A stretch of DNA of 64,000 bases from Larus michahellis (taxonomy: Eukaryota; Chordata; Aves; Charadriiformes; Laridae). The stretch covers positions 248,001 to 312,000 of the forward strand of contig NC_133914.1 of NCBI RefSeq assembly GCF_964199755.1, in the 5' to 3' direction. Below, in pieces: positions 9,731 to 24,700 of the stretch; position 1 is the first letter of the stretch, and each line of letters begins with the position of its first letter. Made by a program: the position numbers and the translations under genes. Under the pieces are notes generated by a model. It did no database searches. It worked only from the letters and a program-made list of their open reading frames with translations, and was not told where the DNA came from.

Positions 9731-12700
9731 CTGCAAGGGGAGGCGAGAGCGAGCGGTGACCAGGCAGAGGAAGAGGAGGAAGATTCCTCCCCATCCCACC
9801 CAAATCCCCAGCATCGCCGCAGCTGCTTTCAACCACCCGCCCGGCACCCCTGGAACGGCGGGTTCAGCATCAGGACTGATCCGTGCCCCAGCTTTTAATG
9901 AAGCAGCAGCAAACCCTCGCGCTGCAGAAGTGCCACGAGGACGGTGGGAGGGCTGGAGCCCCTCTGCTGTGGGGACAGGCTGGGAGAGCTGGGGGGGTTC
10001 AGCCTGGAGAAGAGAAGGCTCCGGGGAGACCTTCCAGCCCCTTCCAGTCCCTCAAGGGGCTCCAGGAAAGCTGGGGAGGGACTCGGGAGCAGGGAGGGGA
10101 GCCATGGGACGAGGGGGAATGGCTTTAAAATGGAAGAGGGGAGATTGAGATGAGATATTGGGAGGAAATTGTTTGCTGTGAGGGGGGTGAGCCCCTGGCC
10201 CAGGTTGCCCAGAGGAGCTGCGGCTGCCCCATCCCTGGAGGGGTTCAAGGCCAGGTTGGACGGGGCTTGGAGCAACCTGGGCTGGTGGGAGGAGTCCCCA
10301 ACCTGCCCATGGGACTAGATGGATGATCTTTAAGGTCCCTTCCGACCCAAACCATTCCATGATTCTAAAACCACTGCAGCATCCCCTCTCCCAGGCAGGG
10401 ACACAGTGGTGGGGCTTCCACAACTCACTGCGGGCTCCCTAAATATCTAAATATTTTCTCTGCCAATTTAAGCAACGAAGTGGGAACAGCAGCGGGAGGA
10501 GGTTTTTGGTCTTTGCCGCTAACTTACCTGCCCGACTGGTTTTGGCACCTGTAGAGACTGGTGAGGAGCTGTTACTGGTGTCCCCAGCCAAGGAGGTTCG
10601 GCTGGAGTGGAAGGTGGGTCGCTTCAGCTTGCTGCCCGCCGAGGGGGTCACCTTGGGAGGAAGCACACACAGAGCATCTTTTAGCTGTCACCTGGGCCAT
10701 AAGGGACCAAGATCACGGCCGAGATCGGTACCTCGGCAAAAAGATTCTGACATTTAAGGAACACCCATCTTAACGGTCATGGAGAACACAAGCTGTCGTT
10801 TCAGCAGCGATTAATAAAAAAAAGAAAAAGGCCTGGATCCTGAAAATTTGGAGGGTAACGGCAGTTTGCACACTGCAGGCTGATGCACAGCTATTTGTTG
10901 GAAAAAAAATAAAAGCAAAGCTGCTGTCCATCCGGAGAAGGAAAACATCGTCTGGGCTCAAAAGCTCCACAAAGAGAATGTGAAATCTTGCAAAAAAAAA
11001 AAAAAAAAAAAAATCAGTATTTTAGCATCTAAGCAGCTCAGGACCACTTTGGAAGGTCAAATACAATGCAGTGTCTTGAGAAACGCATGTCGTGGCTGGG
11101 AGGCATCAGCGCAGTGTTGTTCTGTGATGGGGGGGACATCGCCCTGGCGCCGGTGCCCCCGGCAGGTCCATGCACCCACCGCCCTGAGGGCGGACGGATT
11201 TGAAGAGCGAGGTGCCAGCGATGAACTGGGACCCAAAACCACAGTGAACGGGCTTTGGTCGCATCCTGAAACGGTGCTTTTCCTGACCTTTAAGATGTTG
11301 CAAACGCAGATTCGGAGGGGAGCGGAAAGCAGCACAACAGGCAGCTCTGCTCCCGCCGCTGCGGAAGAAAGCGGAGGGGAAGGTGCCGGGCGGGCGAGGG
11401 CACCCGGATCCAGCTGGGAAGGGCAGCTCCAGTTTCCGTACACCAACCAAAGCTCTGGGTTTGGGGCAGTGCTGCAGGAAAGCGGCTGCCTGCCGTGTCC
11501 CCTGTCCCCTGGGGACACCGGGCTGCAGGGACGGCTCCAGCCCGGCTGCATCCCCGGACACATGTACATTAAGGGAGAGCATCTCCCAACGAGCTTTAAA
11601 GCAACAGCTGGAGGTTTCCCTCCACCCCCTGCAATTCTGTGATTTTTGGGAAACTTATAAATATTAAAATGTCATGAAACTGGAGCTGCAGCGGGGGAGA
11701 GGGTGGTGGGAGAGGGGCAGGCGAGCAGCGGGCTCCCCTTCGGGCGCCGGGGGAATTAAAATCCATTAACACGTGATTGCGAAGGTACCGTTTTCATCAC
11801 CAGAGATTTCGATTCTCGTCCTCAATCCTATTTTATAAACAAGTTAAAGAGCAGCAAGCAGGCAATTTAGGGCAATTGGGGAAGTGCTCCTGACCTTCCG
11901 ATGATTTAAAAATCATTCCTGTTCTGCGTGAAAGCACCGCCCAGCAAGACGCAGCTATCTTGCCGGCGCACACCGCCACGCAGTGAATCACCGAGATCTA
12001 CCAGGTTTTATTTCTCGTCACCGATTCACAAGGTCAGGCAGTCCAACAGAGAGGCTGAAGACTTAGAGAGATTCAAAGTCTCAGCCCGAATTTAATCCTC
12101 CTGGGAGCATCAAGCCGGTGACAGCGCCGGACACACCGTACGTGCTTCAACACGGTGATAAACGAGCGCTCCATAAAAATGAAGGCGATGTGGTTACTGT
12201 GCGTGTGCTGCGTAGCTGATTTTCAAGTCTCAACTCGGCTGCTGGGTATCAATTTTTGAAAGCCAAACACGGCTGCTTTTCAATGCTTAAAAGCTCTTAA
12301 AGCTTGAAAAATTGCGCTTTTTATAAAGCACGAAGAGGATAAACACCCCTCTCTTGGTTTGAAAGCAGGCAAACGGGAAACACAAGCCGTTGCGCTTTAT
12401 TCGAAAGTTGGTGTTTTGTTTAATCCGAGTTAGAAACCTATGAAAAACGCTAACAGTCGGAGCGTTAGCGGTGCTAACAAGCGCTGCTCTACCACAAAGA
12501 AAGCGTTAGAACAGGCAAGGGGGCAGGACGTCTCCGTGCCAGCGGCTCTCCGGCCTGTCGGCAGGTCCTCGGGGCTGCGAGACCATACTCTACCTCGGCG
12601 CTCGGGAGCTGGAAGTCGGAATAATCGAATCCCCTCAGGGGGGTGCCCGCTTTACTGTTTATCAACCAGGGTTTGTCATAACATCGAGAGAAGTGATGTG

Positions 12701-15700
12701 GAGTCTGCGAAATGGAAAATCCAAGGGTGGGGAAGGGGGGGGAGGAGAGGTGGAAGTGGGTGGGGGGGGAAAAAAAAAAAAAAGAAATGGAAAAGTATTT
12801 GGAATGGGGGAAAACGGCACCAAAATGAAACGAGAACCAAATGGGAAATATATAAATTAAAATACGAGGAAAAAACCCAAACAGATGATGAAATAAAACA
12901 TGCACGGGCAGATGATGTGGTGGGAAAGGAGAGATGATGGGCAATGGCTTCCTCCTGCGTGCCGGCCGGACACCGCGGCTGTGGCGCAGCCCTGCCTTGG
13001 GGACCAGGAGCCTTTGGCTGCACGGGGAGAGCTGGGGACCCTCCGGCCGTGAGTGCCCAGCTTGGGCTGAAAATCTGTCCCTGCACCATCCCCACCCACC
13101 CACCCCACACAGACAGCAAGGTTCTTCCTGCAGACACCACGAACATCTTCTAGAGGTGACAGTAACCATCAAGCCCTTGATCCCCAACCTTCCTCCTCCT
13201 CCTCCGTACGCCTCCTGCAGCTCCTCATCTCACCGGGACAGGTTTGGAGGCCACTAGGTTTTAAAGAAGAAGAAAGGGGAAGACTTCACGCGCGAACCCC
13301 ACCTTGGCTCCGCTGGCTGGAGTTGCGGGAGAGGATGGCATGGAGGCGCAGCTGTGGTTGCTCTGGCTGGCACTGGAGCTGGATCGTGTCGGGGAGGCTG
13401 CCCGGGAGGATGGTTTTGATCTTCGGCCTCGTGATCGGAAGGGTGTCATTCCCTGGGAGGCCCCCTCTGGCAAGATGAATTTCTCTCGGAGTTCAAGGTT
13501 GGTCCGTCCTCGTGCTGGAAGGGGACAAAGCAGAGATTTGAGGTTTGCGTGAACCTGACATCGATACCGGGGCTCAGGAGGCTCCAGGGGTCAGAGCATG
13601 TGTCCTTGCGGTGTCTCTCCAAGCCCATCTCCAGGGATGAGCGGATGGCAGTGAGACCGTCCCAGCTCTCTTCCCTGACCATCCCCTGCCATGGATCAGC
13701 TCTTTGAGAAACTGGCTGATTAAAAGCTGCCTGAGGCCCATGAATTCACAGTGGATGCTCTACTGTTCTCTGGTGTCTTGGGGAAAGCAATCGCGACGGC
13801 CTTTGAACACAGCAAGTTACAACGACATCATCTTTAACATAGCTTAAAAATAGAAAGAGCAGCTTTGAAGGGTTGTGGTTCTGCTCTCACACAGCTCTGG
13901 GCAGCTCTTCACCAATTTTTGGGGAGAGGAGAGAGAGAAGTGATGACCACCCATTAAAAGTGACCACCACCACCCAAATGCCTCAAAGAGCTCAGTGAAG
14001 GGTCTCTCTTCGACAAGCAAACAGGGAGAAGGTCTGTGGCCTTCAGCTCCTGGGCCAGCTGACGTGTGCCAACATGTCTCATACTTATGGTGTCCAAACG
14101 GAGAGCAAGGGCACACACGCTCCCTGCGGCACGCGGGAGCGGTTTTAGAGGGACCAGAAAGCCAAGGAGGTGATTGCAGAAGGGAAGCACCACGCTGAGA
14201 TAACCAAGGGATGGAAATAACCTCAATGTCAAGGCTGGAAAACAGCAGCTGCTGCAAAGCATGAACGGGGGAAGCCGGAGGAGCAGGAACACCCTGCAGG
14301 TTCCCCGAAGCAAGCGGCACAGCCTGTAAATCACGATGCTTTCAGCAACAGCCGTTAGGCAGCAGGAGCAAGGAACGGTTAGGCAGCAGCTTGAAGATGA
14401 CATATCCGAAGCTATTAACATCTTGGAGACCCCAGCGAGATGGGAACATATGGAGTACAGACCCAAGCTCTCCAAAATAGGCAGTGGGCTGCATATTAAA
14501 TGCTCTTTTCCTGCTGGAGAAATGGGGCAGAAAGCCGCGCTCCGTCCCCTCTGAGGGGTTCCTGCTCTCCCCCTTGCCAGAGCAGAGCTGCTCTTCCCAC
14601 CCTCCTGCCACGAACTGCACCGGGGAACGCTCCTGCGAGGGCTCCTGGCTGCGTGAAGCAGAGATCAGCATTTCTGATGGGAGAACACGTCAGATTCCTG
14701 GTTTTTGCCCCCTTGATGCATTTCATTCCTGGATGTTCCCCCTTGCTAATCCTTTTCTGTCCCCTGGTCACGGCTCTCGGCTGGCCGCAGCAGGGCATCA
14801 CTTCCATCCCAAAAGCTCTCAAGATGATAAGACTTCAACAGTGAAGGTTTCAGAAAGGAGATGATCCCGATTCCCCATGCCCACAGTATGGGACCCTGGT
14901 CTGCGTTATCCCAATTGTCCCTTCCAAATGTGTCCCACAAAACCAGCTCCAGCAAACACTGCTCAGCCCTAAAACCCCAAGATCTAGGTTCTTCTTCACC
15001 TCTGATGCGTCAGTCCCTGGGACACACTTGTGCAAGGCGACACTTATCGACACGCTTACAGCGGGTCACGGTGTTCAAAATCCCCCAGAGAAATCCAAGC
15101 CAGCCCTGAACAGCCCACGGACAACGACGCCTAAATGCAGCACTTTCTACAACCCAAATACAGCACGTGGCAATCCAGGGAAAAAAAAAAAAAAAAAAAA
15201 AAAAAGTCACGTTTCCACTCTCATGGGCAGGGCTGGGGGAAGAAAGGCAATTTTAAGGCGCTAGAGGAAGACCCAGCACCGTCGGCAGCTCTCGCTGCAA
15301 ACAGGTATTTAAGGTGCACGGTCCTGCACAGCTCAGGGTTTCCAAACTAGTTCCTTATGCCACTGCTCTAAAGACAACAAATGAACTGAGGAAACTTGTA
15401 TTAGAAACGCATCAGCGAGAAATCAAGTAGTTCGAAGCCCCAGGAGAAACGTCTCCTCATCCAGTAGGACCAGCCCGGACCATCACCGCCCCGTGTGGCA
15501 GTACCACGGGATCACGGATCCTGGGCTGGAGCACCTTCTCCTCAGAGTGTCTCAGATCAGGATTTTACCATCTCCTGGCTTTGAACCTTTTGAATTCTTT
15601 CAGGTCACCTTTACGACGCTGACTCCACCACCCACAGAGCCACACAGACGCACCAGCCACCCAAAGTGAAGCCGAGACCCTCAGCTTCACTCGCTAGGGC

Positions 15701-18700
15701 CTTAAAAACAAGAACCACAACCCTTCCCTGTTCCTTTCTCCCAGGACACCTGGTTAAAGGCTGTGAGATTTGCTGCAGTATTGCCCAATGTCATGATTTT
15801 TAGTTCTGTGGTTTGCTTTGGATAGATTTTGACCTGTTATTTGGATAACCCAGACCCACTCTGGTACCAAGTTGTCACACTCCCCTTACTGGCTGAGAAG
15901 ACCCCAGTTGTACAAAACCCAGGAACTGCCTTACCTCTGCAAGGATCATTCTTCACTAAAAACTCATCCAGGGCCATCCATCCTCCACCGACGCGAACCA
16001 TGACCGTGCTCCGCAGGATACGGACCAGCCGCAGCTGCTGGGAATCGCCGAACTGTGGAGCCAAGAAACAGTTCAGACCAGGGGGACACAAGAGGGGACA
16101 CTCGGCTCCTTCCTGCAGCAGGCTGCACCAAACGCTTCTATCGATCTATGGAATACTTCTAAGGTTTCTCCAGATAGGTTTTTCTGGAATAACTGCAGGC
16201 TAGTACCAATTTACAGGAGTTTTCCTGTGGTTTTAAGATGATGCAACTATCCAAATCCTTCAGTTTTAAAGCTGGAAAGAGAGAATTTTTTAGAGCTGCA
16301 AATGAGACTTTGGAATTTGATCTTTGGATGGGTTTTCTCAGCCAGAATTGTAGTTTTTCCTTTCATCCTGAAGGAAACAGAGGCTGGCAACGCAATGACC
16401 CTCCTGGTGCAGCCCATGTGGGAAAGAGCCGTCCGATTCCGATCCCAGAGTGCCGGAGAATCAGTGAGGCAAGCAGTGCTGCGTCACCGCTGAGCCAGAA
16501 ACCTCCGATTATCAAGTCTGAAGTCCAGGGATTTCACCGAGCCTCAGACTTGACCCCACCAGCCAGAAAGCCCCCGCCGCAGAGATCGCCCAGTGAGGAT
16601 GTTTCGGTGAGTGCAGAGTGACGGGAATCCAGGCAGGAATCCCACAGCAATGTTGATTAGTGATTGCAATGTTCATTAGTGATTTTAAACACCTGCGAGA
16701 TCAAAGAAGTGCACCCCTGAATCAGAAGCACGTGTCTGTTTTTCAAGGCTCCCTAAATCTCCCGGACAGCCAAGCACAGGCTTTGGGAACTCGGCAGAGC
16801 TGGTGCGGGACACCGGGAGCCTGGACTGGATATAGAAACTCTGCATCCAGGTCTGCAGAGGTCCTGTTGTGGCGAGAAGACGGGGGAACCAGCCTTTGAA
16901 AGCAAGACCATCTTCAGAACGATTAAACAAAAAGAAAAAAAACGCAGCAGCCTTTTTCCCTGGGTGGATAACACAAAACCCAAGAGACTGAATGGAAACA
17001 GGGAGTGCAAAGCCCCACCGAGACGGGTCACGGCAGAGGGGAAGGAGGTAACAGCATCTCCGACCCTCCTTCCCGCGGGGACGTGGGACCCTGGAGCGTC
17101 TCCCTGCTCGGGGTCCTACCAGGCGGTGCTGGCCCCAGCGCGGCAGTGGAAGAGCTCGGCACGGCCACGGTGCCCCTGGGCAGGGAGCAGGGCAGGGGAG
17201 CTGCCTGCCCTCTCTGCGGGCTCTACGTAAGGTGTCCTTCAAGGGCTAGTTCCAAACCAGTGAAAACCAGGGACAAATCAGTTCTCATTTCCACTGCCAC
17301 ATTTACACGATCTTTTTTAGCTGCCGTTGAAAGTGTTTCTATGATCGCTGCCTGAATTAAGCCAGAGCTCTCTTGGATCCGTCCACTTTTGTTTCTTTTT
17401 GGGCATGTTTTTGGCAGGGCACCATCATTTCACAAGAAAAAAATATGCTTTTCTGTTAGAGCCAGGGCGGTGGGCACAGCGTAATGACACGTGATGCTCC
17501 AGTCCCGTAAAAAAAAAAAAAAAAAGGAGCTCTGGTCCCTGAACCAGCAGGCACTCGGGCACACTGCACCGCTCATCTCATGTCACGACAGTCACGGGGA
17601 CACATGCAGGTTCTGTGAGCCTTGCTCCAGTTAGGAGTTACTCAGTGGGTGTAGCGGGGATGAGGGTTTAGTTATCGCTACCTATGGGATTAAAGGGGGG
17701 GACTCAGCATTCTCATTCCATGGTCATTGTGATCCAAAACCCACCCAGAGCCTGGTACAGCCCTCGTGCAGGTAGTTGTACCCCCGTGATTTCACCCGGG
17801 CTGGTCGTTCCCCGCGGGAGGACAGTCCCCGGCACGAGCCCATCAGTATCTCAGTGCTCCCCCCTTCAGGGTGCCGTGGTTCGCCACTGGTTACCACCAC
17901 CATCCCCAACGTATCTGAGAAAGGAGCCACAGAGAGAAAAAATCTCTCCATTTTTGTCAAATTTTGCTTTTTCCATTGATTTTTTTCCTTTTTTCTGCCC
18001 AGTGCAGTGGGGTTTTTGTGGGCGCCCCTCCCCAGCTCAGGCACTCCCCTGTACCAGGCTCTGCTGAGCAGCGCTCACAGGTCACATCCTCCCACAGCCA
18101 CAAAGGACAGAGCAGCATCACGGACGCAAAAAGCTACGTTTGTTAAAAAAAAAAATAAAAAATAAAAGAGGTGAGAGACAGCATCGCAAGGCAAACTGTA
18201 CCTGATTGCCGAGGAAGAACTACGGAGGGAGAGGAGTTGTGGAAGGAGAGGGGATGGGGGTGGGGGGGAAGGAAAGTCAAGAGGAAGAGGAGGGGAAAGA
18301 AAAACAAGAAAAACATTCATGGGATTAACAGTGCAATAATAATGAAAACTGTTAACTGCAGGTAGTTAGAAATCCGTGGGGTTTATGCTATTTGGGTATA
18401 AGGTAGAAGCCTGGGGAGCCCGGGGCTGGTGCAGCCGGGGGTGGGGGGAACGCTGTGGCTCGGCTCCTCCTGGCCGGAGCATCACCCCAAAACCAGCGGG
18501 CAGGAAAGCGGGACGCTCCGCTGCCAGCTCGTTTCACCGGTTCACCTCGGTGAACGATTTGAAACGTAAACAGCGAGCTGGTTACAAAGAGATTCTTTAA
18601 AGGAAATTATTCTCCCTTCTTCGGGAGCAAGCTAAGAAAAACACAGGCGTAAGGTACACTCATCCACGAGGAAAACTTCAAGGGCGGCTGCCGTCGGAGT

Positions 18701-21700
18701 GAATGCAGCGTTTCACGGGGCCGTCGGGCCGGCTGCCCCCAGAACAGGGCCACTTTTATGCTCTCCCGATTCGGGGAACGCCCTGGGGCCGAGGGCGGCG
18801 CTGGGCAAACACAGGCTGCGCCGGGAGCCGGAGGAGGAGGTCTCCATCTCACCCCAGGGAGCCCAGGGGGGTCCCCCCGCGCCAGGCTGGGCACCCCATC
18901 GGTGATCCCCCCCCACGGAGCAGCGTTCAGTCCCCTCTGCCTTACCCGGTATTTGTTCTCGCCAATCTGCTCCACTTGAAATCTCTTGGCACACTTGCAC
19001 TGGGCCACTTGCCTGGTGACCTGCCATCACCAACAAAAGAGGTAAGGGACCAGGATTTTGGGAGTCTCCCCCAATACAAGGCACTGCTTAGACAACACAC
19101 AGCCCTGAGCAGCCTTTCCTTCAAAAACACAGTCATTACTGTCAGTACCAGCTGCTTATTTTAGCTCAGCACGACCACAATCCCTTTTTTCCCTCCTTTT
19201 TGTCTTCTTCATTGCCAACCTGCAGCCGGAACCACCCCACCACCTCCGAGCACCCATCTCTTCTGGTGCTTTACCTCATCTTCGATCTTGTCGGCATCAG
19301 TGGTGGGGCGGTAGGCATCCTTGTTGGGATGGAGTGCAGCCACAAACTCATAGTAATCAATGTAGCCGTCGCCGTCACGGTCAAAGATGTCGGCCACCGC
19401 GGTCATCTCCAGCTTCGTGGTGGGGAATTCTGGAAGGAGAAATGAGCAACTGACTCAGGGACATCACTCATGAGAGCTGGAGATGTCAGAGCACAGTCTA
19501 CATCCCGGTCCTCGGCAAGGACAACCTCGTGATGCAGAGGTGGCTGTTTTCCAGCTCGTTTCAGGCAGGCAGGGACTTACTAGAGGCGAGGATGCCATCG
19601 ATGAACTCCTGCCGGGTGATCTTCCCGTCTTGGTCTTTGTCGATGCGCCGGAAGAAGTCCATGACGCGGGATTTCTTGTGGTTCATCCAGCGCATATACT
19701 TCTTCCGCCAAACATCGAAATCGAAGTTCGCAAATTCCTTCAACTGGAAGGAAACCCGTGAGAGTCAGCGGGGGAACCCCCCGAAGGAGCAGCATCCCAA
19801 AGGCGAGCCCGTGCCCGAGCTCCCGGCGCTAATGCTCCCCACCCGCCCTCCCGGGAAGGTTAATCTGGATTTATCCAGACCATCCCCGTTAATGAGGGGG
19901 CTGTTCAAATCGACGTTCAGGAACAGAAGGACACACAGCGTAGCCGACAGCCACCAGGCGGACTGTGCATCACGGAACCATGGACACGGGATGCAGCATC
20001 CCCAGGGCGGTACACGTACACACAGGCAGAGGTATCAGCTACTTGCACACAGACACACACACCCCCCGTCTCTGCTCGGACATTTGGGGATGCTTCCTCA
20101 CCCAGGATTCTGCCTAATGACTCGCCAGGCTCTGCCCGGCAGGAACACACATCGCTGGCATCATTTTGGCCACGCATCTTCCCTCTCCCTTTCCCTCTAA
20201 GCAGCTGAAAAGGGAGTTCTTGCTCGTATTCCAGGTACGAGAGCGCCTGGGGCACATCTCGGCTCTGCGAACCCTGGCACCGTGGCTCTGCCACCAGCCT
20301 CTGATGAGCCACTCACCCTCCAACTTAAACTAACCCCCTTTTTATCCCCTCCCAAAAGGACCCCCACGACCCAAGCAGCTCTCAGCAAGGTAATGCAACC
20401 ATTTTTAGCCTTTTTTTTTTTTTTTTTTCCTCTAAACATTCTTGGAGTTAAAGGCAACAAAGAAAAAACATTAATACGTATAAACTGAACTGACCTACAG
20501 CAAAAGCAACAAAAAACAAAAACACTCACTTCTGGGCATAGCTGCTTTGTTAAGCATAAACAAAAACAAAAATGGCATTAGATGTTTGAAAAAGATATAG
20601 ACAGTAATTGTTATACTAATTACTAGGAGTAAAGCAGGCCTGGCCGTCAGTACAGATACCGACCACAGGGGCGCGAAGCAGTTCGTTAATGTGCAGTTAA
20701 TTACAGGAGGTAGTTTGCAGCCTTAATATTTTAGGAGTTACTTTTTTCTTTTGGCATTTTCAGAGAGGCAGCAGTAACCGTGTGCAAGAGCCGGGCAATT
20801 CGAGAGGTGACACTAATTAAAAGTGCTTCTTGCACCTCTCTGGCAAGCGGCCCCCGCACCGTTCCCCGCCCCAGCCCAGAGCAGCCGGTGGCCGTTACCT
20901 CCTCCAGCCTGTCCAGGGCATCGTTGAGCTTCCGCTGCCGCTCCAGCGCCAGCAGCCAGACCTGCTGCCAGCGGGCCGAGAGCTGGTTAATCCGGGGGTT
21001 CTTTGTTTCCGACTGGGAGATAATGGGCATGCTGGGGGGGGCGGCCTGACTCAAGGATTTTCCTGGGAAAAAAGGGAGAAAAGGCATTGTCTGAGGTGGT
21101 GTTGATGGGTTCAGCACGTCTGAGCGGTCCAGGAAAGAGCAGCAGTGAAATGCATTTCATTTTTCAACTAGAAAACCTCCCACGGCCTCACCGGCTGCTT
21201 TCTGAAGGGACGCAGTGTCCCCAGGCAGGCAGACGGGGTGACGGACGGCTCTACACCCACCCACCCCCGGCGCTCCCTTTCCACTTGGGAATTCACATTG
21301 GACTCTGGCTTCAAAAAACAACATTAAAAAAGACCCCAAAACCTCATCACAAAGCAACTGCAGAGAGCAAGAGAAGAGCAGTGACAGCACGAGCTTCTCC
21401 AGGTGCAGCACACCCCCCCACGGGCACTTGGGCAAATGCCACCTGGATTTTTTCCCCTCCTGACAAGTTTCAACTGCCTTCCTGGTGGCTGTCAATGCAG
21501 GATGCCTTGTTAATTGATAATCAAAGTTAATTAGTTTCCTATGCGTTTCATTTCCTCCCGTCATAGCACATTTCACCGAAAGCAGTGTATCGAGCGGAGA
21601 CATACTGTTGCTGCGGGACTTCTCGCTGAAAGGCCCATGGGGGGTCTCAGTAGCTTTCCTCTTGTACGTCTTTGTGACCCGGTCCACGTCTGGCTGTTTC

Positions 21701-24700
21701 CGTGTCATCTCCTCCATAAAAGACTGTCAAAATACATAAGGGACAAGAAAATCTTTGCAGTTCCGAGACGTGTTCAGTCTCCTGTTGCTCTAGATCCTTG
21801 CTGGGAAGTGCCAAGCCCATAGAGGAAATGGGAGCACGAAGCACCAGCGATGGGGGCTTGTGCCTGGCTTGGATCTGCAAACGCTGGTGTTCATCCTCTG
21901 GGCTGGCTTCACTCCCAGGTGACAGCTCCAGTTGGGTCACATGCTGTTCTAATAGGGACTTCTAAGAGAAGTCAATGCCACCTCCATGGAGGGGCAGGAG
22001 AAAACCCCCTCTGCTCCTCTCCCAAGTGCCCACCGTGTCGGGCACTGGGCTCACCTGGTGTTCGGAGATGAGGGCTTTGACCTGATCAATGTTTTGTGGC
22101 ATGGGCTCCTGGTCCCGCTGGATCAGGGTTGTCTCAGCCCACTGGATCCAAGCCAGGAGCTCTTCCAGAAGCTCTGCATTTGCCACCAGCTCGGAAAGCG
22201 CAGACTCCAGCCTCTGCTGGTGCTGCTTTGCCCACGTGAGAACCTGTTGGAAATGCAGAGATGACCATCAGCCAGCCCACAGTGGGGAAACCACGGGCAG
22301 GAACCAGCACCACAGGCAATGATGGTCCCCCATCACCTCTCACCGCCAGCCTGGAACAAAGCCCGATGGACTCACCTCCTCGAACCTGGCTCGGATGATG
22401 GTGATCCAGTGTTTGATTGTGGTGATGCAGTCAGGATGGCAGGCAGCCAGGATGACCTCCCCCATGCCCACCGCCGAATTCACGTCCACCCTCTTCTCCT
22501 CCACTTTCTTCATGAACTCCTGAAAGGCCCAAATGAGTTATTTTGCAATATTCTCCCCCATAAATGTTGCTGGGGTTGCGTTTCAGAGCTCCAGGTACCT
22601 TGTGTGCATCAATGAGGGACTGCAACGCCTCGGCGTCGTCGGGAAGTGCTGCCCGAAAACGCAGGGACTGCTCTGCCTCCGAGAGCCACTCCAGCAGCAT
22701 CTGCACGGCCGTCCTGAACTCCTCTGCCTGCGGGGACAAAAGCACAGGCGTTAGCTCTCCTCCTCCCGAAACACTCCATTCACTTCTGAGAGCTGGAGAG
22801 ACAAAGGGCTGAAAGGGACTTTAAAAACAAATAAAAAAAAAAAAAAAAAAAGGGAGTGCCCTGTCTGTTGAGCACCAGCAGGCGGGTCCTGCAGCGGCCG
22901 GGCACCTCCCTCCCCTGGGCATCAGCCACACTGAAGAACTAAGTGTTTTTAAAACCAGCACAACTACCTGTATTTCTGAGCAATTTGGCGCCTGGGTAGT
23001 TTATTCTGTAAATTGCCTACTTGATGTAAAAACTACTTAAGAGCCTTTGACCTTTTTTCTTTTTTAGCTTCAATCTAGGTCTCTTGCACTGGACATTAGC
23101 AAACACCAGCCTGGACAGTCTCTGATCGCTGCTGTGTTCCTGTCGTGCACATCAGTGAGATCTCTTCATTCTCCCTTTTCAAATCAGCCTTTATCGGCTC
23201 TTCTTCAGAGAAAAGAATAAGTAAATAACTGACACCAACCCACTGCTTTACAGTTCTCACAGGTAACTGCTGCAGGGCTGGGGTGTCCTGCTCATCCAGG
23301 AGATCAGTCGCTGGGCAAAACCTCTCCTCTGGGGTTTCTGTTGACCTCCTGGCTCAAACCTGCCACCCAGGCAAAGCTCTCGAGGACCATTTCCACCCGT
23401 AGCCACCTGCTCACCTGCTTCAAGGCCTGTTCCAGGCGGGTTTGTTTGGACACAGACAGCTTGCACACTGTGTCCCACCGGTTGCTCAACTCCTGCAGCT
23501 GCACCTTCACCCAGGTTGTGTCGTCCCGGCTATTCTCGATGAGCTCCCGGCCGGAGCGCTTGAGCACCTGGACCGTCCCTGTGCGCTTTCCCAGCTCCTT
23601 CTGGAAGACCTGGATGGAGAAAGGGCAGAAGCCAAGTGGGGCCGGTCAGTCCCAGTGGGTTGTTTCACACGGGGGAAAAAAAACCAGGAGGGTACATCTG
23701 AAATAGCTTGGAACATGGGTTTTCACCCACATCAGGCGTGATGGGAGGGCAGGCAGGGAGGCGTAGGTAAGTATCCCCAACTTTCCACCCTGGCCAAAGC
23801 GGTGATGACCTGGAGCAGGAGAGCCCTAGCCCAGGAGCTCCAGCTGCAACTCAGTGGCTGCCTTGAACAGAAACCCAAGCCCCGTCTGGGGATTTCAACG
23901 TATGACCTAATCCAAACCTAAGAGCGCCAGGCTCCAAGACACGCTGCAAAGAACTGCCAAGACCAAAGTTCATAGACTATAAATTCAGCCATCTTTTCTA
24001 ACCTGAACCCTCAACAGATCTGTCCAATAGCATCTTGGAAGATCAGAGCTCCAGCTCCTGTAACCTTCCCAGTAATGTAAAAGTTTCTTCCCACTTCTTC
24101 ACCCTGTTTTTGCTCTCCTTGTCCACCACAGCAAAGCAAAGCAGCTCTGCAGCAAGGCACCAACTCTGGCGCTTCCGCTCTTTGGCTCTTGGGGAAGACA
24201 AGCCCTACTCATGTCCCAGAGAAGAGCTGGAAAAGGGACTCTCACCTTGTGAGCATCCATCAGGTTCATGACCAGATCCAGGTCACCGTGGACAGGCTGG
24301 TCTTCAGCTAACTGGGGTTCCACCTTGTAGAGCCAGTCCACCAAGGCCTGCAGCGCATCCATGAACTGGCCAGAGAACAAGAGGGCTTCTTCCAGCTTGT
24401 GCTGCCTGAAAAACAAACATCCCAGTGAACTTCCATGAACAAACTCACCTCCTTTTGTCACAACCCGGTGACATCCTCCAACCACCACAAGAAATTGCCT
24501 CATGCTGTACATCCAGCTTCCCCTCCTCTGCTCTCCATTTTGATAGGAGTCTTCAAAAAAATACGAGTCCTGTTAGTACAATGTTGGGGGTGGACTTACC
24601 TTTCCACAGATTTGCCGCACACTGTGTCCCACTTATCCCGGACTTCGCCCAGCAAATTGTCCAGTTTTTGAGTGTCATCTGGAAGCAAGGCTTTTTCTTT